Shown here: positions 16,047 to 26,154 of the stretch, piece after piece | How positions within the stretch are numbered: position 1 is the stretch's first letter | Layout of the letters: each line of letters starts with the position of its first letter | Origin: Bacillus sp. 2205SS5-2 | GTDB taxonomy: Bacteria; Bacillota; Bacilli; Bacillales; Bacillaceae_K | Assembly (NCBI RefSeq): GCF_037024155.1 | Contig: NZ_JAYKTS010000018.1 | Location: 26,275-90,274 of the forward strand | DNA length: 64,000 bases | Direction of reading: 5' to 3' | Notes under the pieces: generated by a model | What the model saw: only the letters and a program-made list of their open reading frames with translations | What the model was told of the DNA's origin: nothing | Databases searched by the model: none | Translations under genes and position numbers: made by a program

Positions 16047-18023
16047 TTGAGTGAATTTCAGTTGAAATCAAAATATCAACCACAAGGAGATCAACCGCGG
16101 GCCATCCAAAAAATAGTGGATGGAATTAATGAAGGACAACGACATCAAACATTATTAGGGGCAACCGGAACAGGGAAAACGTTTACGATGTCAAATGTGA
16201 TCCAACAAGTCAAAAAACCAACCTTGGTTATTGCGCATAATAAAACGTTAGCAGGTCAGCTTTATAGTGAATTCAAAGACTTCTTTCCTGATAACGCCGT
16301 AGAGTACTTTGTCAGCTATTATGACTACTATCAACCTGAAGCTTATGTTCCTCAAACAGATACCTTTATCGAAAAGGATGCCAGTATTAATGATGAAATC
16401 GATAAGCTTCGCCATTCCGCAACATCGTCTCTCTTCGAACGTGAAGATGTTATTATCATAGCGAGCGTGTCGTGTATTTATGGTCTAGGTTCGCCAGAAG
16501 AGTATCGTAATCTGGTTGTTTCGCTTCGTGTCGGTATGGAATTAGAGCGGAACGCCCTTCTTCGTAAACTTGTAGATGTGCAATACGAGCGCAACGATAT
16601 CGATTTTCGTCGCGGGACGTTTCGTGTACGTGGAGATGTGGTTGAAATCTTTCCAGCCTCACGAGATGAGCATTGTATTCGAATCGAATTTTTTGGCGAT
16701 GAAATTGATCGAATTCGAGAAGTAGACTCCTTAACTGGCGAGATTATTAGCGAGCGAGACCATGTCGCTATCTTCCCAGCCTCTCACTTCGTAACCCGTG
16801 AGGAAAAGATGAAAGTAGCCATCGGAAATATTGAACATGAGCTAGAAGAACAGCTAAAGATCATGCGTGAAGAGAATCAATTGTTAGAGGCTCAACGATT
16901 AGAGCAGCGAACTCGTTATGATTTAGAGATGATGCAAGAGATGGGCTTTTGTTCAGGCATTGAAAACTATTCTCGGCATTTAACGCTACGTTCTAAAGGG
17001 GCTACTCCGTATACATTAATCGATTATTTTCCGGAAGACTTTTTGATTATTATTGATGAGTCTCACGTGAGTCTTCCGCAAATTCGAGGGATGTATAACG
17101 GTGACCAAGCGAGGAAAAAGGTTCTCGTGGATCATGGTTTCCGTCTGCCATCGGCAATGGATAATCGTCCTTTAACATTTAAAGAATTTGAAGAAAAAAC
17201 AAATCAAATTGTTTATGTGACCGCCACCCCTGGTCCATATGAAATGGAACATAGTCCAGAAATGGTCGAGCAAATTATTCGACCAACAGGGTTATTGGAT
17301 CCAACTATTGATGTCCGTCCGATACAAGGACAAATTGATGATCTCGTAGATGAGATTAATGAAAGAATTCAGCAAAATGAGCGTGTCCTTGTGACAACAT
17401 TAACGAAAAAAATGTCAGAGGATTTATCAGCCTATCTCAAAGAACTCGGGATGAAAGTTCAGTATTTGCACTCTGAAATTAAAACACTAGAACGAATTGA
17501 AATTATTCGTGACCTTCGCTTGGGAAAATACGATGTCTTGATTGGGATTAACTTATTACGAGAAGGGTTAGATATTCCAGAAGTATCGCTCGTCACCATT
17601 CTAGATGCAGACAAAGAAGGTTTCCTGCGCTCTGAGAGGGCGTTAATTCAGACCATTGGTCGTGCCGCTCGTAATTCCAATGGACACGTTATTATGTATG
17701 CAGATAAAATGACGGATTCAATGCAAAAAGCGATTGGTGAAACGAAGCGTCGTCGTCTTCTTCAAGAAGAGAACAATCTAAGATTAGGCGTTACTCCACA
17801 AACGATCCAAAAAGATATTCGCGATGTGATTCGCGCGACAAAAGTGGCTGAGGATCAGGAAGAATTTGACGTACCAAAATCAACGAAAAAAATGACCAAG
17901 AAAGAAAAAAATAATCTGATATCTCAGCTTGAAACCGATATGAAAGCTGCGGCAAAAGCCCTTGACTTTGAACGAGCTGCTCAGCTACGAGATACAATTC
18001 TAGAGTTAAAAGCGGAAGGATGA
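16047..18023 (+). CDS. uvrB: excinuclease ABC subunit B
   Basis: 658 residues, the damage-verifying helicase subunit of nucleotide excision repair. Walker A is G-A-T-G-T-G-K-T (about 37-44), the beta-hairpin has [10 protein letters not shown] (about 90), the DEAD-like motif is D-E-S-H, helicase motif VI is Q-T-I-G-R-A-A-R-N, and the C-terminal UVR motif ends F-E-R-A-A-Q-L-R-D. The likely start is TTG at 16047, which has AGGAGG at 16034-16039 with 7 nt spacing; the upstream in-frame start at 16023 precedes that site. uvrA follows 7 nt after the stop, forming an SOS-type operon. Confidence 0.96.
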   Translation: MSEFQLKSKYQPQGDQPRAIQKIVDGINEGQRHQTLLGATGTGKTFTMSNVIQQVKKPTLVIAHNKTLAGQLYSEFKDFFPDNAVEYFVSYYDYYQPEAYVPQTDTFIEKDASINDEIDKLRHSATSSLFEREDVIIIASVSCIYGLGSPEEYRNLVVSLRVGMELERNALLRKLVDVQYERNDIDFRRGTFRVRGDVVEIFPASRDEHCIRIEFFGDEIDRIREVDSLTGEIISERDHVAIFPASHFVTREEKMKVAIGNIEHELEEQLKIMREENQLLEAQRLEQRTRYDLEMMQEMGFCSGIENYSRHLTLRSKGATPYTLIDYFPEDFLIIIDESHVSLPQIRGMYNGDQARKKVLVDHGFRLPSAMDNRPLTFKEFEEKTNQIVYVTATPGPYEMEHSPEMVEQIIRPTGLLDPTIDVRPIQGQIDDLVDEINERIQQNERVLVTTLTKKMSEDLSAYLKELGMKVQYLHSEIKTLERIEIIRDLRLGKYDVLIGINLLREGLDIPEVSLVTILDADKEGFLRSERALIQTIGRAARNSNGHVIMYADKMTDSMQKAIGETKRRRLLQEENNLRLGVTPQTIQKDIRDVIRATKVAEDQEEFDVPKSTKKMTKKEKNNLISQLETDMKAAAKALDFERAAQLRDTILELKAEG

Positions 18024-18030
18024 CCATTAG

Positions 18031-20916
18031 ATGGGTATAGATAAAATTATTGTAAAGGGAGCAAGAGCTCATAATTTAAAAAATATTGATGTCACCATTC
18101 CAAGAGATAAACTGGTGGTGTTAACGGGCTTATCAGGTTCAGGGAAATCATCCTTGGCATTTGATACTGTCTACGCCGAGGGGCAACGTCGTTACGTAGA
18201 ATCTTTGTCAGCTTATGCACGGCAATTTCTAGGGCAAATGGACAAACCGGATGTCGATGCGATTGAAGGGCTGTCTCCTGCGATTTCGATTGATCAAAAA
18301 ACAACGAGTCGAAACCCGCGTTCGACCGTTGGAACCGTAACGGAAATTTATGATTATCTTAGACTTCTCTATGCAAGAGTAGGGAAACCGATTTGCCCGA
18401 ATCATGGAACTGAAATTTCCTCACAAACGATTGAACAGATGGTCGATCGAATTATCGTGTATCCAGAAAGAACAAAGCTCCAGGTTCTCGCGCCGATTGT
18501 TTCTGGAAGAAAAGGGACTCATGTAAAAACACTTGAGGACGTGAAAAAGCAAGGCTATGTTCGTGTCCGTGTAAATGGGGAAATGATCGATTTAAGTGAA
18601 GAAATTGAATTGGAAAAAAATAAAAAACATAATATTGAAGTAGTCATTGATCGAATTGTTGTGAAAGAGGGAGTGGAAGCGCGTTTAGCTGACTCTCTAG
18701 AGTCGGCTCTTAAGCTAGCTGAAGGGCGCGTCCTGATCGATGTGATGGGAGAAGAAGAGTTATTGTTCTCTGAGCACCATGCTTGTCCAATTTGCGGATT
18801 TTCAATTGGCGAGCTTGAACCACGAATGTTTTCATTTAACTCTCCATATGGAGCGTGCACGAGCTGTGATGGATTAGGCACGAAGCTCGAGGTGGATAAG
18901 GAGCTAGTGATTCCGAATAGTGAATTGAGCTTACGTGCTCATGCGATTGCTCCGTGGGAGCCGTCAAGTTCTCAATATTATCCGAAAATGCTAGAAGCGG
19001 TTGCCACTCATTATGGAATTGATATGGATGTTCCAGTTGCCCAGTTGCCGCCCGAACACCTGAATAAAATACTTTTCGGTTCTGGTACTGACAAAGTGTA
19101 TTTCCGTTATGAAAATGATTTCGGACAAGTTCGAGAAAATCATATTCAATTTGAAGGTGTGATTGGAAATGTTGAGCGTCGTTACCGTGAAACGAGTTCA
19201 GAGTATATTCGGGAACAAATGGAGAAGTACATGGCACAACAACATTGTCCTTCCTGCAAGGGTCATCGTTTAAAACCTGAAACTCTTTCGGTCAAAGTCG
19301 CATCAAAACATATTGGTGAGATTACAGAGTTGTCAATTGAAGAAGCCGATGCATTCTTCGAGTCATTATCTCTATCAGAAAAAGATATGCAAATTGCCAA
19401 CCTGATCTTGCGAGAAATTCGGGAACGATTAGGATTTTTAGTGAATGTGGGGCTCGATTATTTAACTATGAGCCGTGCGGCAGGAACGCTATCTGGAGGA
19501 GAGGCACAGAGAATTCGACTAGCAACTCAAATTGGATCCCGTTTAACAGGAGTCTTATATATTCTCGATGAACCTTCGATTGGATTACACCAACGCGATA
19601 ATGATCGTCTCATTTCAACATTGAAGAATATGAGAGACATCGGGAATACTTTAATCGTGGTCGAGCATGATGAAGATACGATGCTGGCTGCAGATTATTT
19701 AATAGATGTTGGTCCTGGTGCCGGGGTACATGGCGGAGAAATTGTAGCAGAGGGAACACCGGAGGAAGTCATGAAAAACCCGCACTCCTTAACGGGGCAA
19801 TATTTAGCAGGGGAAAAATTCATCCCACTGCCATTAGAGCGTCGTAAAGATGATGGTCGATTCATAGAGATAATCGGAGCAAAAGCAAACAATTTAAAAA
19901 ATGTAAAAGTGAAGCTACCACTAGGCATGTTTGTCGCTGTCACGGGCGTATCGGGATCAGGAAAGAGTACATTAATTAATGAAATTTTGCATAAATCGCT
20001 TGCTCAAAAGCTGCATAAAGCGAAAAGAAAGCCTGGTAACCATAAAGAAATTAAGGGTGTGGAGTATTTAGATAAGGTGATTGATATCGATCAGTCGCCC
20101 ATTGGCCGAACACCGCGGTCAAATCCGGCGACCTATACAGGCGTATTCGATGATATTCGTGATGTTTACGCGTCAACAAATGAAGCCAAAGTAAGAGGCT
20201 ACAAAAAAGGTCGTTTCTCTTTTAATGTAAAAGGTGGACGCTGTGAAGCATGCCGAGGAGACGGAATAATTAAAATTGAAATGCACTTCCTACCAGATGT
20301 GTATGTACCTTGTGAGGTCTGCCATGGAAAGCGCTACAATCGTGAAACGTTAGAAGTTCAATACAAAGGGGAAAATATCTCTGATGTACTAAATATGACG
20401 ATAGAAGACGCGATTCCTTTCTTTGAAAACATCCCAAAGATTAGTCGCAAGCTCCAAACTCTTGCTGACGTAGGCTTGGAATATATGAAGCTTGGTCAAC
20501 CGGCGACGACACTATCTGGAGGGGAAGCACAACGGGTGAAATTAGCATCTGAGTTACACCGAAGATCCAATGGACGATCTTTTTATATTTTAGATGAACC
20601 AACGACAGGATTACATGTGGATGATATTGCTCGTTTACTCATCGTGCTGCAACGACTGGTTGAAAATGGCGACACGGTTTTAGTGATTGAACATAATTTA
20701 GATGTTATTAAAGGAGCTGATTATTTGGTTGATCTTGGTCCTGAAGGTGGCGATAAAGGTGGCCAAATTATCGCAAGAGGAACACCAGAAAAAGTGGCTG
20801 AAACGAGAGCCTCTTATACTGGGAAATACTTAAAACCGATTTTAGAGCGTGATCGAGAGCGAATGAAAAAACGACTGGCTCAACAAGAAGATGTGCGAGA
20901 GGAAGTATCAACGTGA
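18031..20916 (+). CDS. uvrA: excinuclease ABC subunit A
   Basis: 961 residues, an ABC-type ATPase dimer that finds DNA damage and loads UvrB. The first Walker A is G-L-S-G-S-G-K-S-S (about 32), the second G-V-S-G-S-G-K-S-T (about 640). Two ABC signatures read L-S-G-G-E-A-Q-R. Zinc-binding cysteine sets are C-P-I-C ... C-T-S-C (about 253-283), C-P-S-C and C-E-A-C ... C-E-V-C (about 737-763). Full length for the family. Its ribosome binding site (GGAAGG) lies at the end of uvrB, so translation is coupled. A terminator follows. Confidence 0.97.
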   Translation: MGIDKIIVKGARAHNLKNIDVTIPRDKLVVLTGLSGSGKSSLAFDTVYAEGQRRYVESLSAYARQFLGQMDKPDVDAIEGLSPAISIDQKTTSRNPRSTVGTVTEIYDYLRLLYARVGKPICPNHGTEISSQTIEQMVDRIIVYPERTKLQVLAPIVSGRKGTHVKTLEDVKKQGYVRVRVNGEMIDLSEEIELEKNKKHNIEVVIDRIVVKEGVEARLADSLESALKLAEGRVLIDVMGEEELLFSEHHACPICGFSIGELEPRMFSFNSPYGACTSCDGLGTKLEVDKELVIPNSELSLRAHAIAPWEPSSSQYYPKMLEAVATHYGIDMDVPVAQLPPEHLNKILFGSGTDKVYFRYENDFGQVRENHIQFEGVIGNVERRYRETSSEYIREQMEKYMAQQHCPSCKGHRLKPETLSVKVASKHIGEITELSIEEADAFFESLSLSEKDMQIANLILREIRERLGFLVNVGLDYLTMSRAAGTLSGGEAQRIRLATQIGSRLTGVLYILDEPSIGLHQRDNDRLISTLKNMRDIGNTLIVVEHDEDTMLAADYLIDVGPGAGVHGGEIVAEGTPEEVMKNPHSLTGQYLAGEKFIPLPLERRKDDGRFIEIIGAKANNLKNVKVKLPLGMFVAVTGVSGSGKSTLINEILHKSLAQKLHKAKRKPGNHKEIKGVEYLDKVIDIDQSPIGRTPRSNPATYTGVFDDIRDVYASTNEAKVRGYKKGRFSFNVKGGRCEACRGDGIIKIEMHFLPDVYVPCEVCHGKRYNRETLEVQYKGENISDVLNMTIEDAIPFFENIPKISRKLQTLADVGLEYMKLGQPATTLSGGEAQRVKLASELHRRSNGRSFYILDEPTTGLHVDDIARLLIVLQRLVENGDTVLVIEHNLDVIKGADYLVDLGPEGGDKGGQIIARGTPEKVAETRASYTGKYLKPILERDRERMKKRLAQQEDVREEVST

Positions 20917-20969
20917 GCAGTTTCCTCTGAAAGATGTATCGGTAAATAAGGTAGACCTAGTTATTTCTT

Positions 20970-21002
20970 AAAAGGAGACCCAGATTTGTGGTCTCCTTTT
21001 CG
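20970..21002 (+). terminator. terminator after uvrBA
   Basis: AAAAGGAGACC pairs with GGTCTCCTTTT around a 9-nt loop. Confidence 0.85.
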
Positions 21003-21061
21003 AATTGACTAAACTGAAGTTTTTTAATTGCCTATTGAATGGATAATACATCTTAATAAAA

Positions 21062-21157
21062 GGCTTTTTTCGAATATTTTGTTGCTATTGGCACGAAGTC
21101 ATACAAATCAGGGGACATATTCCGATTCGAAAAGCCACAATCTTCGCGAAAACAGCT
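21062..21157 (-). repeat. GGCT-TTTTCG mini-element, 96-nt subtype, inverted
   Basis: The reverse complement begins AGCTGTTTTCGCGAAGATTG and contains GGAATATGTCCCCTGATTTG, closely matching the copy at 7628-7723 along its whole 96 nt. No clear target duplication is left. It is the main content of the gap between uvrA and yvlA. Confidence 0.75.
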
Positions 21158-21317
21158 GCATAGAAATACCACTCCGAGCTCAAGAGTCCTAAGAACCAAA
21201 TGAAAAATTTCACCAATAGGTCATAATTTTCTACTGAATTCAAACATACACTCCTATATTGAGACTTTTTATCACAAACCATCAAGTTCAGATGCCTCAC
21301 AAAATAGGAGAAGTAAA

Positions 21318-21343
21318 CGAAACTTTTTAATGAAAATTTCGTA
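21318..21343 (+). promoter_or_regulatory. sigma-W type promoter of yvlABCD
   Basis: CGAAAC, a spacer of exactly 16 nt and CGTA fit the extracytoplasmic-function sigma-W consensus TGAAAC-N16-CGTA with one mismatch. The B. subtilis yvlABCD operon is a known sigma-W target. Confidence 0.75.
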
Positions 21344-21368
21344 ATGTAAATTAAAGGAGTTGAGCGCA

Positions 21369-21683
21369 ATGGAAACGAATAAATTATTATCATCTCTTTC
21401 TTATTTGAGTATTTTTTTCGCTGGGTTTATTTTTCCCTTAATTGTGTTGTTTGTGACCAAAGATAAAGAAGTGAAAGGACATGCGGTGAAAGCTTTAGTT
21501 TCTCATATCATCCCAATTGTAGGTGTACCATTTATTTTTCTGTCGATCATCTTAGATTTCAACGTATTAAGTGAGGGCAGTGGAATTCCCTTTTTTATGC
21601 TTGGTGGAATTGGTCTCTATATGCTGATGGTTATCATTATTACGATTTGGAATGTATATAAAGGAGTCAAAGTACTTCTTTAA
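21369..21683 (+). CDS. yvlA: DUF4870-type membrane protein YvlA
   Basis: 104 residues with three hydrophobic segments (about 9-31, 41-63, 76-98) and a short loop F-V-T-K-D-K-E-V-K-G-H-A typical of DUF4870 proteins (K-D-x-x-x-V-x-x-H). Function is unknown; in B. subtilis the yvlABCD operon responds to envelope stress. AAAGGAG at 21353-21359 gives 9 nt spacing to the ATG at 21369; the in-frame TTG at 21360 is adjacent to the site and unlikely. First gene of a four-gene unit behind a sigma-W promoter. Confidence 0.82.
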   Translation: METNKLLSSLSYLSIFFAGFIFPLIVLFVTKDKEVKGHAVKALVSHIIPIVGVPFIFLSIILDFNVLSEGSGIPFFMLGGIGLYMLMVIIITIWNVYKGVKVLL

Positions 21684-21701
21684 AAAGGAGGAGTCGAGAT
21701 T

Positions 21702-22784
21702 ATGACAGAAGAGCGTAAGCGAATATTAGAAATGGTTGAGAATGGTTCCTTATCGGCACGTGAAGCTCTTACATTGTTAGAAGCCTTAGATTCTGCAGAA
21801 GAAACAAGCAAAAAGAAAGAGGAGAAATTACTCAACGATTTGGTTATTGCAGTAAACAAAGAGAAAAAAACAGATGGGCCGACTGGTTCATCCACAAAAG
21901 AGAAGTTGATGGAATTTATTTCAAGTACGATTAAAAAAGTCAAAGATATGGATTTGGATTTTCAGCTTGGTCAACATGCGGATGTGTCCCATGTGTTCCA
22001 GCATACTGGTGTAACGGTCCAACAATTGGAATTGGATATATCGAATGGAAAAGTGGAGATTATTCCTTGGGATCAGCAGGACGTGCGAATAGAGTGTAAT
22101 GTTCGTGTGTACCGAACGGAAAAACAGGAAGAAGCCAGAACAATGTTTCTTAAGAATACGACGTTTTCCATTGAAAATGATAAATTACGCTTTTCAACTC
22201 AATTTAAGTGGATGAAGGCAGATACGATTCTTTACATCCCAAAGAATGAATATGAAAAGCTGTCGGTTCGAATTTTTAATGGGGGATTAACCGTCAAAGG
22301 TTTACAAGTTGAAGACTTTAAATTTAAAACAGCGAATGGGAAGCTGAATGTTGAACAGCTTTATTCACAGTCGTTGGAAGCGGAAACGGCCAATGGATCA
22401 ATATCTATTGTGAACTCTTATAGCCGCAAAATTGAAGCGGAAACGATTAATGGAAGTATCACCTTTAAAGGAGATAGTCAAAAGCTTGATCTTCAATCTC
22501 TCAATGGAAATATTCAATGCGATGTGACCGGAGATCAGTGTGAAACGCTTCATGCCAAAACGGTTACGGGTAGCGTTGTATTAGCGATTGGGACGGAGCG
22601 ATCACTTAGTGGAGAATTGAAGTCCAACCTAGGAAGTTTTAAAGTTAATCAAATGGGTATTACTATACTAGAAGAGAAAAGTGAACTCGTACAAAAATAT
22701 ATGCGTTTTTCTAAAAAAGGATTAAATCCACATATGCTACACGTTTTTGCAGATACAAAAACAGGTTCTATTTCACTTAAATAG
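21702..22784 (+). CDS. yvlB: DUF4097 beta-strand repeat protein YvlB
   Basis: 360 residues. A short N-terminal helical segment (E-R-K-R-I-L-E-M-V-E-N-G-S-L-S-A-R-E-A-L, like the SHOCT-type start of YvlB) is followed by a charged linker and a long beta-helix-like DUF4097 region with repeated S-N-G/T-A-N-G/T-I-N-G-S motifs (about 105-350). Related proteins are thought to be adhesin-like, but no signal peptide is present, so it is probably cytoplasmic or membrane-associated through YvlA/C/D. AAAAGGAGG precedes the ATG. Exact role unknown. Confidence 0.85.
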   Translation: MTEERKRILEMVENGSLSAREALTLLEALDSAEETSKKKEEKLLNDLVIAVNKEKKTDGPTGSSTKEKLMEFISSTIKKVKDMDLDFQLGQHADVSHVFQHTGVTVQQLELDISNGKVEIIPWDQQDVRIECNVRVYRTEKQEEARTMFLKNTTFSIENDKLRFSTQFKWMKADTILYIPKNEYEKLSVRIFNGGLTVKGLQVEDFKFKTANGKLNVEQLYSQSLEAETANGSISIVNSYSRKIEAETINGSITFKGDSQKLDLQSLNGNIQCDVTGDQCETLHAKTVTGSVVLAIGTERSLSGELKSNLGSFKVNQMGITILEEKSELVQKYMRFSKKGLNPHMLHVFADTKTGSISLK

Positions 22785-22814
22785 AGAAGCGCCTGAAAGA
22801 AGGAGTGATAAGGA

Positions 22815-23006
22815 ATGATGTCCTTAACACGATCGGAATCAAATAAGGTCGTCTTTGGTATTATCGGCGGGCTTTCAAAAAAATTAGGAATGAATGCAAC
22901 GTTATTGCGAATTATTTTTGCAGTATTAGTATTCGCAACAGGCTTTTTTCCAATAGTATTCATCTATATTATCTTGGCATGGATCATCCCGAAAGAAAGG
23001 GGGTAA
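22815..23006 (+). CDS. yvlC: PspC-domain membrane protein YvlC
   Basis: 63 residues forming a single PspC domain: L-T-R-S-E-S-N-K-V-V-F-G-I-I-G-G-L-S-K-K-L-G-M-N, then one long hydrophobic segment (about 27-55) and W-I-I-P-K-E-R-G at the end. PspC-type proteins act in phage-shock-like envelope stress responses, and its sigma-W-type operon agrees. Two ATG codons (22815, 22818) are possible; AGGAG is 9 nt before the first. Confidence 0.88.
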   Translation: MMSLTRSESNKVVFGIIGGLSKKLGMNATLLRIIFAVLVFATGFFPIVFIYIILAWIIPKERG

Positions 23007-23015
23007 GTTGAACAA

Positions 23016-23366
23016 GTGAAATGGTTATTTACAATTTTGATTAACGCGGTGTTATTTGTAGCTCTTGATGGCTATTTTACTTCTTTCGAGGTCTCTAGTC
23101 TTGGTGCGGCTATTGGGGCAAGCTTTGTATTGTCATTTCTCAATATTTTGGTGCGCCCTATCTTAGTGATTTTGACGCTGCCAGTGACCATTCTTACATT
23201 GGGATTCTTCTTATTTGTTATCAATGCGATCACTTTATTGTTAACCGATGGCCTTATGGGTGATTCTTTTGAAATTTCCGGCTTTGGAATGGCGTTGTTG
23301 GCTTCCGTGATTTTATCAATCGTTAACCTTGTCTTTCAAAAAGTGATATTTGATAAAGATAAATAG
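23016..23366 (+). CDS. yvlD: phage holin family 4 membrane protein YvlD
   Basis: 116 residues with four hydrophobic segments and the typical R-P-I-L-V-I-L-T-L-P-V-T-I-L-T-L-G-F-F of the YvlD/DUF360 membrane family. It is the last gene of yvlABCD. YvlD-type proteins have been linked to resistance against membrane-active compounds, though the mechanism is unclear. GTG at 23016 is the only suitable start after the GGGGG site at 22999-23003. A terminator shared by both strands follows. Confidence 0.85.
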   Translation: MKWLFTILINAVLFVALDGYFTSFEVSSLGAAIGASFVLSFLNILVRPILVILTLPVTILTLGFFLFVINAITLLLTDGLMGDSFEISGFGMALLASVILSIVNLVFQKVIFDKDK

Positions 23367-23376
23367 ACTCAAATGT

Positions 23377-23405
23377 AAAACCGTTCCTATATAGGAACGG
23401 TTTTT
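23377..23405. terminator. bidirectional terminator between yvlD and the amidase gene
   Basis: AAAACCGTTCCTA pairs with TAGGAACGGTTTT, with T runs on both strands; convergent genes flank it. Confidence 0.85.
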
Positions 23406-23502
23406 ATACATTTTAGGAAGTGAGAGGAGCGTCTCATTATTACTAACCTACTGTCATTTTTGAAGATCAATGAAGAGATTTCGGAATCAGATAGACCAAC
23501 CC

Positions 23503-24177
23503 CTATGCTTCTTCACACTTAATGTAGGAGGAAAAACCCTTCTGTTTTAGTTGATTGGCTAGTTGTTCGGCATTTGCTTTTGAGGAGAAGGCTCCAACCT
23601 GGACTTTATATAATCCGGTCTTTTTTTTCTTGAGTTTATATTGAGTAGCGAGAGCTTTCACAATTCCTTCAGCGACAAGTTTTCGGTAGCGATCAGATTT
23701 TAATAGCGCCGCATCCCCTCGGTTAGTCATGAAACCACATTCGATAAGAACGGCGGTCATTTTAGTTTCCCGTAGCACATGGAAATCGGCCGTTTTGACC
23801 CCGCGATCAGACAAACCTGAAGCTGCAACCAGGTTTGCTTGTATTTTTTTGCCTAACGAGAGGGCATCTGAAGGTCGTGAAGGATGCACATATGTTTCGA
23901 TTCCACTTATCTCGTTCCATCCTCCACTCCCATACGCATTAGCGTGAATGGAAACATAGACATTGACGTTTTTGGCATTGGCATTGTTCGTTCTTTCTGT
24001 TAATGGGACGTCCCTAGTGTTCGAATGAGTGAAAAAGACGATCACCTTTTCGTAAGCGGATAGAAGGTTTTTCGCATAATCGGCCACTTGAGTGTTGAAT
24101 TCGTATTCTTTCATGCCACCGGGTGTACGTTTACCAGAGGTAGTCAGACCATGACCTGCATCTAGCATAATTTTCAC
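23503..24177 (-). CDS. N-acetylmuramoyl-L-alanine amidase with SPOR domain (CwlC-like)
   Basis: 224 residues. An Amidase_3 zinc domain (1-175) shows L-D-A-G-H-G (H9), E-Y-E-F-N, S-I-H-A-N-A (about 78) and the catalytic glutamate in L-I-E-C-G-F-M-T-N (about 147). A SPOR peptidoglycan-binding domain follows (about 187-222, Y-K-V-Q-V-G-A-F). There is no signal peptide; this matches CwlC, which B. subtilis makes late in the mother cell for lysis. Start is GTG at 24177 with AAAGGAGG upstream on the minus strand. It stands alone between yvlD and hprK. Confidence 0.87.
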   Translation of the reverse strand: MKIMLDAGHGLTTSGKRTPGGMKEYEFNTQVADYAKNLLSAYEKVIVFFTHSNTRDVPLTERTNNANAKNVNVYVSIHANAYGSGGWNEISGIETYVHPSRPSDALSLGKKIQANLVAASGLSDRGVKTADFHVLRETKMTAVLIECGFMTNRGDAALLKSDRYRKLVAEGIVKALATQYKLKKKKTGLYKVQVGAFSSKANAEQLANQLKQKGFSSYIKCEEA

Positions 24178-24372
24178 TCTACATGTCCTCCTTTTTTGTT
24201 TCTTTCACAATTAACATATAATGGGATTGTGAAAAAAGACACGGTGTTTGTTCCTGAGTTTGGCCAAGTTGTTTTCTGGTTTCCCTAAATAGAAAAGTGC
24301 TACAATAGGATGGTATATTTGTATAGGTATCGTTCAACATAATTTGTACATAGGCTTGAAGGAGGAAATACA

Positions 24373-25317
24373 ATGGTAAAAGTACGGACCAATGACATCA
24401 TCGAAAAATTCAACTTAGATCTTATAGCTGGGGAAGAAGGGGTTCATCGACCGATTACAACAAGTGACATCTCTCGGCCAGGTCTAGAAATAGCAGGTTA
24501 TTTTAACTATTATCCAGCGGAGCGAATTCAACTCCTCGGGAAGACAGAGCTTTCTTTTTTAGAAAAACTGAGCGAAGACGAAAGAGAAATTCGAATGGGA
24601 AAGCTATGTACGGATATTACTCCTGGAATTTGCATTTCGAGAGAATTAGAAGTCCCAGAAGAATTGATGAAGGCTGCTGAAAAATTTTCTGTGCCTCTTA
24701 TGCGTTCTGCGATGAAAACAACAAGATTTTCCAGTCGACTAACGAATTTTTTAGAAAGTAAGTTAGCTCCAACAACAGCGGTACACGGCGTACTTGTTGA
24801 TATTTACGGTGTTGGGGTGATGATTATTGGGAAGAGTGGCGTCGGAAAAAGTGAGACCGCACTAGAACTTGTCAAACGCGGACATCGTTTAGTCGCAGAT
24901 GACTGTGTAGAAATTCGTCAAGAGGATACGGATACCCTGATTGGAGGGTCACCTGAATTAATTGAACATTTACTTGAAATTCGGGGGCTAGGGATTATTA
25001 ATGTGATGACTCTATTTGGAGCAGGTGCTGTTCGTACGTATAAACGAATCACACTGGTCATTAATCTAGAAATTTGGGATAAGTCCAAGCATTATGATCG
25101 TTTAGGTTTAGAAGAGGAAACGATGAGAATTATCGATACAGATGTAACAAAATTAACGGTACCAGTTCGACCCGGGCGAAATTTAGCCGTGATTATTGAA
25201 GTGGCAGCCATGAATTTCCGCTTGAAAAGAATGGGCGTAAACGCAGCCGAGCAATTCCAAGAACGTTTATCGGGAGCGATCACCTCAGGGGAACAAGATG
25301 ATCACGAAGACTATTAA
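24373..25317 (+). CDS. hprK: HPr kinase/phosphorylase
   Basis: 314 residues. It phosphorylates and dephosphorylates Ser46 of HPr and Crh in response to glycolytic state, the key step of carbon catabolite repression in Firmicutes. The P-loop is G-K-S-G-V-G-K-S (about 153-160), the Walker-B-like segment R-L-V-A-D-D and the family signature [10 protein letters not shown] (about 203-212). AGGAGG precedes the ATG. It leads the hprK-lgt-yvoD-ppaX-yvoF operon; its substrate Crh is encoded 16 kb downstream. Confidence 0.97.
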   Translation: MVKVRTNDIIEKFNLDLIAGEEGVHRPITTSDISRPGLEIAGYFNYYPAERIQLLGKTELSFLEKLSEDEREIRMGKLCTDITPGICISRELEVPEELMKAAEKFSVPLMRSAMKTTRFSSRLTNFLESKLAPTTAVHGVLVDIYGVGVMIIGKSGVGKSETALELVKRGHRLVADDCVEIRQEDTDTLIGGSPELIEHLLEIRGLGIINVMTLFGAGAVRTYKRITLVINLEIWDKSKHYDRLGLEEETMRIIDTDVTKLTVPVRPGRNLAVIIEVAAMNFRLKRMGVNAAEQFQERLSGAITSGEQDDHEDY

Positions 25318-25334
25318 GAAAAGGAGTGAAAAAA

Positions 25335-26141
25335 ATGGAACCGATTAATCCAATTGCGCTAGATTTAGGTGCCATTCAAGTAAGGTGGTACGGCATTCTT
25401 ATTGGACTAGGAATAATTTTAGCATTATATTTGGCAATTCGAGAAACAAAGAGATTAGGGCTAAATCCGGATTTATTTGCCGATTTACTGATTTGGGCCA
25501 TTCCAGCTTCTATCATCTCGGCACGTATTTATTATGTGATTTTTCAGTGGGAGTACTATTCGGTGTATCCTGAAAAAATCATTCAAATTTGGACTGGTGG
25601 AATTGCGATTCACGGAGCCTTAATTGGGGCTGTCGTTACAACGATAGTGTTCGCCAAATTAAAAAAAATCTCGTTTTGGGTGTTAGCGGATATTGCTGCA
25701 CCGAGCTTGCTTGTCGGACAAGCAATAGGCCGCTGGGGAAATTTTATGAATCAAGAAGCTCATGGTGGACCGGTAACAAGAGCGTTTTTAGAAGGATTGT
25801 TTTTACCAGATTGGATTGTAAACCAAATGTACATAGACGGGGTTTATTATCATCCTACCTTTCTGTATGAGTCCCTGTGGAATTTGGCGGGGATTATTCT
25901 ACTTGTTATCATCAGACGAATGAATCCTGGAAGAGGGACCATCTTTTTATCGTATGTGATTTGGTATTCTGTCGGTCGATTCTTTATAGAAGGATTACGA
26001 ACAGACAGCTTAATGCTGACAGAGAGTTTACGAATGGCAGAAGTGATCTCAATTGCGTTGATTGTCGGGGCAGTTGCTGTTTGGATTTATCGTCGTCAAA
26101 CCGGAAAGTTATCGGTACGGTACGATGAGGTAAATGTCTAA
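25335..26141 (+). CDS. lgt: prolipoprotein diacylglyceryl transferase
   Basis: 268 residues, a seven-helix membrane enzyme that moves diacylglycerol from phosphatidylglycerol onto the lipobox cysteine of prelipoproteins. The signatures I-H-G-A-L-I-G (about 92), [13 protein letters not shown] (about 134-146) and the [18 protein letters not shown] near the end are present. ATG at 25335 has AAGGAG 8 nt upstream; the GTG at 25326 overlaps that site. The VanY-type lipoprotein at 53 kb is one predicted substrate. Confidence 0.96.
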   Translation: MEPINPIALDLGAIQVRWYGILIGLGIILALYLAIRETKRLGLNPDLFADLLIWAIPASIISARIYYVIFQWEYYSVYPEKIIQIWTGGIAIHGALIGAVVTTIVFAKLKKISFWVLADIAAPSLLVGQAIGRWGNFMNQEAHGGPVTRAFLEGLFLPDWIVNQMYIDGVYYHPTFLYESLWNLAGIILLVIIRRMNPGRGTIFLSYVIWYSVGRFFIEGLRTDSLMLTESLRMAEVISIALIVGAVAVWIYRRQTGKLSVRYDEVNV

Positions 26142-26154
26142 AGGAGAGAAATGG

